Positions 5,836 through 8,326 of a DNA stretch of 8,326 nt are shown piece after piece. A program made the translations under genes and the position numbers. Origin of the DNA: Holophagaceae bacterium UBA706 (lineage in GTDB: Bacteria; Acidobacteriota; Holophagae; Holophagales; Holophagaceae); assembly GCA_002298155.1 (NCBI GenBank), contig DBME01000054.1:10381-18706 (forward strand), given 5' to 3'. Under the pieces are notes generated by a model. That model worked only from the letters and a program-made list of their open reading frames with translations, ran no database searches and was not told the DNA's origin. The number at the start of each line of letters is the position of its first letter. The stretch's first letter is position 1.

Positions 5836-6993
5836 CTAGGGATCCAGGTCCCGTTCCGCGCGTTGGAATTCCTCGATCCCCTGGTCCAGCTCCTTCTGGG
5901 CGGCGGCCCCTTCTCCTTCATCGCCCGCCTTGAGGGCCTCTGCCAGCCAGGTGAAGGCCTGGCTCTGGTTCTGGGCGAGCCGCGCGAGGATGCGAACGCG
6001 GTCCGCGTTGATGCCGGGCTGATCCTGGACGGCCAGGAGCCGGTCCACATACTCCCGCAGGCCGGGGAGCACCTTGCCCTCGATGATGGACGCCAGTTCC
6101 CGTGGTGTGGAGGTCCCCGTCCGCACCCGCTCGGCGGCATCCCCATACGCGGCCAGGGCCCTTCGCTGCACCTTGACGGCCTGGGCGAGTCGGCCGTCGG
6201 GGCCGCTCACGGCGGGGAGGACCCTGACGGAACCGGCGGCCAGGAAGATCCCGGCGCCCAGGACCAGGGCGATGCGCCCGGGGCGCCGCCGCAGGCCCTC
6301 GGGGGTGGCGGGCAGGGCGAGGGCGAAGCCGCAGAGCATGCCCGTGGCCATGCCGCTGAGGTGGGCCGCCAGGTCGATGTCGGGAGCTTTGATGGTGAAG
6401 AGGATGGCGTACACAAGGAAGAAGAGGGCGCCCTTGAGCAGCCGGGTCCGGGCGGGCGCGGGCAGGTGGTCCCGGTCCCGCGCCAGGAAGCCGACCATGG
6501 CCCCGTAGAGGCCGAAGATGGCGCCGGAGGCCCCGGCGGCCACGACCGCCCCGGACCACGCCACCGAGGCGATGTTGCCGCCCACTCCCGCCAGCAGGAA
6601 GACCGCCACGAGGCCCGTCCTGCCGAGGATCCGTTCGAGGAAGTAGCCGATGTACCCCAGCGCGGCCATGTTGAGGAGCAGGTGCACCGGGCCGACATGC
6701 AGGAACATGCTCGTGATCAACCGCCACCACTGGCCCTCCAGCACCAGGGTGCCCACGTTGGCCCCCCAGGCCGTGAGGTGGTGGATCCCGGGCGCCACCA
6801 CCAGACTCCCCCCGGCGGCCAGCCCCGCCACGAAGAGCCCGACGTTCAGCACCGTCAGCGCGAGGGTGGCCCAGGGGAAGGACGGCGTCGTGCCTTCGGC
6901 CGCGGCCATGCGGGCCAAGGCCTCCGCCACCTCGGGCTCCGGGGCGCCCTCGAAGGAGGGCGGCGCGTCCGGGCAGGCTTCCGTGCCCGTCAT
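5836..6993 (-). CDS. Rhomboid-family intramembrane serine protease with C-terminal helical extension
   Basis: This 385-residue membrane protein should cleave transmembrane substrates inside the bilayer. It has an acidic N-terminal tail without a signal peptide (1-40), a first membrane helix at about 42-61, and the L1 loop with W90-R91. H104-x3-N108 (HLLLN) supplies the oxyanion-side residues. The catalytic Ser is S156 in GASG and the catalytic His is H211 in AAHLSG, so the Ser-His dyad is intact. A probable seventh helix spans about 240-256. Residues about 265-385 form a charged, Ala-rich helical region (AERVRTG, GLREYVDRLLAVQ, KELDQGIEEFQRAERDL) that I do not recognise. If the topology is six plus one helices, it would lie outside the cytoplasm. 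The ATG overlaps the DUF1573 stop in ATGA, implying translational coupling. Substrate unknown. Confidence 0.92.
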   Translation of the reverse strand: MTGTEACPDAPPSFEGAPEPEVAEALARMAAAEGTTPSFPWATLALTVLNVGLFVAGLAAGGSLVVAPGIHHLTAWGANVGTLVLEGQWWRLITSMFLHVGPVHLLLNMAALGYIGYFLERILGRTGLVAVFLLAGVGGNIASVAWSGAVVAAGASGAIFGLYGAMVGFLARDRDHLPAPARTRLLKGALFFLVYAILFTIKAPDIDLAAHLSGMATGMLCGFALALPATPEGLRRRPGRIALVLGAGIFLAAGSVRVLPAVSGPDGRLAQAVKVQRRALAAYGDAAERVRTGTSTPRELASIIEGKVLPGLREYVDRLLAVQDQPGINADRVRILARLAQNQSQAFTWLAEALKAGDEGEGAAAQKELDQGIEEFQRAERDLDP

Positions 6994-7952
6994 TGAAGTT
7001 CCGCCCTCACCGGGATCTCCACCGTCTCCTGGTCCGGGTCGTCCACGGCCAGCACGATGGTTCCGGCATGGGAACCCGCCGGCACCCCGGCGCCGATGGA
7101 GACGCGCAGCACGTGCCGCGCCGCGCTGCCCGCCGTGAGGAGTTCGGCCTTGAAGGGCGGGGGCACCTGGACGATCCCCTTCACCCGGAAGGGCCGTTCC
7201 CGCACTTCCACCAGTTCCACCTCGTAGGCCTGGGGCTTGCCGGTGAGCGCGGGATCGAAGGACAGGCCTTCGGGCCGGGCCTCCACGGCGTGGCCCGGGT
7301 AGCCGAAGTATTCCAGGGTCAACTCCGGCGACTCCGGCACCCCCGTGGTGAAGAGCAGTCCGCCTTTGAGTCCGCCTTCGCGGGGGAACTTGGCGCCGTC
7401 GGCGGTGACGGTGATCCAGGCCTCGCGCCCGGAACCCGTGACGGCCACCTGGAGGCAGGGGGGCGGCTCGTTGCGCAGGGAGAGATGCAGGTCCGCCGAC
7501 CCGAAGGAGCGCACCCGCACCTTGCGCACGGGGCGGTCGTGGAGCAGGGTGTCGTTGAAGAACACGGCCTCTTCGTCGGCCAGCACCGGGGCCTGCACCG
7601 TCGCATCGAAGACCAGTTCGACGCGGGGCTGCACGGGGTCGTTGGTGACCAGGAACAGGGACCGTTCGACGAGGCCCTTGTCCTTGACGGGATCGAAGGT
7701 CACGCGCAGGAAGGCCGAGCCACCCGGGGGCACCACGCTGGCGTCCACCTCCGCGGTGGTGCAGTCGCAGGCGGGGACGACCCGCAGGATGCGGAGGTCC
7801 GAGGTGCCGCCGTTCCCGATGATGAAGGTGGTGCTCACCGGGGGCGTGCGGGGCACGTCGCCGAATCCGTGGCGGAGGCGGTCCACCCGCAGGGCGGGGC
7901 CCGCGGCGAGGAGGGCGGGCAGAAGCAGGATGAGGGCGCTGCGCAGGAGCAT
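6990..7952 (-). CDS. Secreted DUF1573 domain protein
   Basis: This is a 320-residue exported protein of unknown function. It starts with a short signal peptide (MLLR, then a Leu/Ala-rich core to about residue 17, likely cleaved near 18-20). The next 100 residues fit DUF1573, an immunoglobulin-like beta domain: FGDV near 30-33, TTFIIGNGGTSDLRI at 41-55, ACDCTTAEVD at 61-70 with its two cysteines, PPGGSAFLRVTFDP at 75-88 and LFLVTNDP at 99-106. The remaining about 200 residues look like one or two more beta-sandwich repeats, ending with VAVDDPDQETVEIPV-like strands. ATG 7952 is chosen because it begins the signal peptide; the frame is open further upstream, but that part overlaps the preceding gene in a different frame and reads as noise. 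The gene starts 17 bp after its upstream neighbour and overlaps the rhomboid start by 4 bp. Confidence 0.87.
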   Translation of the reverse strand: MLLRSALILLLPALLAAGPALRVDRLRHGFGDVPRTPPVSTTFIIGNGGTSDLRILRVVPACDCTTAEVDASVVPPGGSAFLRVTFDPVKDKGLVERSLFLVTNDPVQPRVELVFDATVQAPVLADEEAVFFNDTLLHDRPVRKVRVRSFGSADLHLSLRNEPPPCLQVAVTGSGREAWITVTADGAKFPREGGLKGGLLFTTGVPESPELTLEYFGYPGHAVEARPEGLSFDPALTGKPQAYEVELVEVRERPFRVKGIVQVPPPFKAELLTAGSAARHVLRVSIGAGVPAGSHAGTIVLAVDDPDQETVEIPVRAELQ

Positions 7953-7969
7953 GGTCGGGATCCGGAGGT

Positions 7970-8326
7970 TCAGGGGGTCAGGAGTTCGCACCAGCGCTGC
8001 ATCAGGGGCTCCTCGCCGCAGTCCAGGGCGATGGCCTGGGCGGCGGTGGCGGCGCCCTTCCACGGGGAGAGGGCCATCCAGGTGCGCAGGAGCTGGTCGG
8101 CTTCGGGGATGCGGTGGAGGCGCACGAGGGCCTCCAGGTAGGGTTCCGCCAGGGCGGCCCAGGACGTGGCGTTCAGGAGGTCGCGGTTCCGGGTGCGGGC
8201 CGCTTCGGCCAGGTCCTTCCACGCGGGGGCCGCCAGGTCCGCCAGGGCCTTCCAGTCGGCCCGGTCCCTGCAGTCCCGGAAGGAGACCGCGGCCAGGGCC
8301 GGTGGCGGCCAGGATCCCCGGGGGGC
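7970..8326 (-). CDS. Unrecognised helical protein, C-terminal 118 residues (N-terminus outside window)
   Basis: This frame is open from the right edge to a TGA at 7972-7970. I do not recognise a family. The visible part is rich in Ala, Leu, Arg and Trp and is probably all helix. It has repeated helix-turn segments such as WKALADLAAPAWKDLAEAA, YLEALVRLHRIPEADQLLRTW and AIALDCGEEPLMQRWCELL, reminiscent of TPR-like solenoids but too short to assign. Codon use, the stop just before the DUF1573 start (17-bp spacing) and the shared strand support a real gene at the head of the DUF1573-rhomboid operon as seen here. Confidence 0.65.
   Translation of the reverse strand, partial: APRGSWPPPALAAVSFRDCRDRADWKALADLAAPAWKDLAEAARTRNRDLLNATSWAALAEPYLEALVRLHRIPEADQLLRTWMALSPWKGAATAAQAIALDCGEEPLMQRWCELLTP

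Noticed and set aside
5863..6996. 377-codon plus-strand frame opposite the rhomboid gene
   Set aside because: The minus strand encodes a rhomboid with a full catalytic dyad. The plus-strand translation is Gly/Asp/Glu/His-rich without motifs.
6993..8141. 382-codon plus-strand frame opposite the DUF1573 gene
   Set aside because: It is antisense to a secreted DUF1573 protein with a clear signal peptide and the CDC motif. The frame shows no recognisable domain.
7953..8222. N-terminal extension of the DUF1573 frame
   Set aside because: The extension is Pro/Arg-rich and overlaps the upstream gene. A proper signal peptide begins at ATG 7952.
1..8326. CRISPR arrays, tRNA or rRNA genes, insertion sequences, long direct repeats
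   Set aside because: I read both strands for regularly spaced repeats, tRNA-like sequence, transposase motifs and terminal inverted repeats and found none.

Overview
The window is GC-rich, densely coding bacterial DNA with strong third-position G/C bias. It contains seven genes, two of them cut by the window edges. Six genes run on the minus strand; a bacteriohemerythrin gene is the only one on the plus strand. The mix (PAS/GAF membrane sensor, bacteriohemerythrin, DUF1573 protein, rhomboid protease, isolated small NRPS) would suit a free-living Acidobacteriota of the Holophaga/Geothrix type or a delta-proteobacterial-type lineage. This is only an inference from gene content and GC; there is no rRNA or phylogenetic marker here.

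Layout from left to right. (1) Positions 1-1243, minus: the N-terminal part of a membrane-anchored PAS-GAF signalling protein whose output domain lies beyond the left edge. (2) Positions 1244-1430: a divergent intergenic region. (3) Positions 1431-1832, plus: a 133-residue bacteriohemerythrin with every iron ligand present. It converges on the next gene with a gap of only 5 bp. (4) Positions 2472-5636, minus: a one-module NRPS with the order adenylation - carrier protein - epimerization-like C-terminal domain. It is followed after 31 bp by (5) positions 1838-2440, minus, a pyridoxamine-phosphate-oxidase-like flavoprotein that begins with TTG behind a strong ribosome binding site. These two look like one transcription unit. 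(6) Positions 5637-5835: a relatively AT-rich intergenic region with several inverted repeats and a weak promoter candidate. (7) Positions 5836-8326, minus: a second apparent operon made of the C-terminus of an unrecognised helical protein, a secreted DUF1573 protein, and a rhomboid protease with a long C-terminal helical tail. The last two overlap in an ATGA.

The most interesting part is the NRPS-flavoprotein pair. The adenylation domain has intact ATP-handling motifs, but Ser replaces the Asp that normally grips the substrate alpha-amino group, and its A5 motif is unusual and Cys-containing. The terminal domain aligns with epimerization domains but has lost the EGHGRE glutamate and the GxGYG motif. 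Together these suggest a stand-alone assembly line that activates an atypical carboxylic acid and uses a repurposed terminal domain. There is no thioesterase, second module or transporter in the window. The product cannot be named from the sequence.
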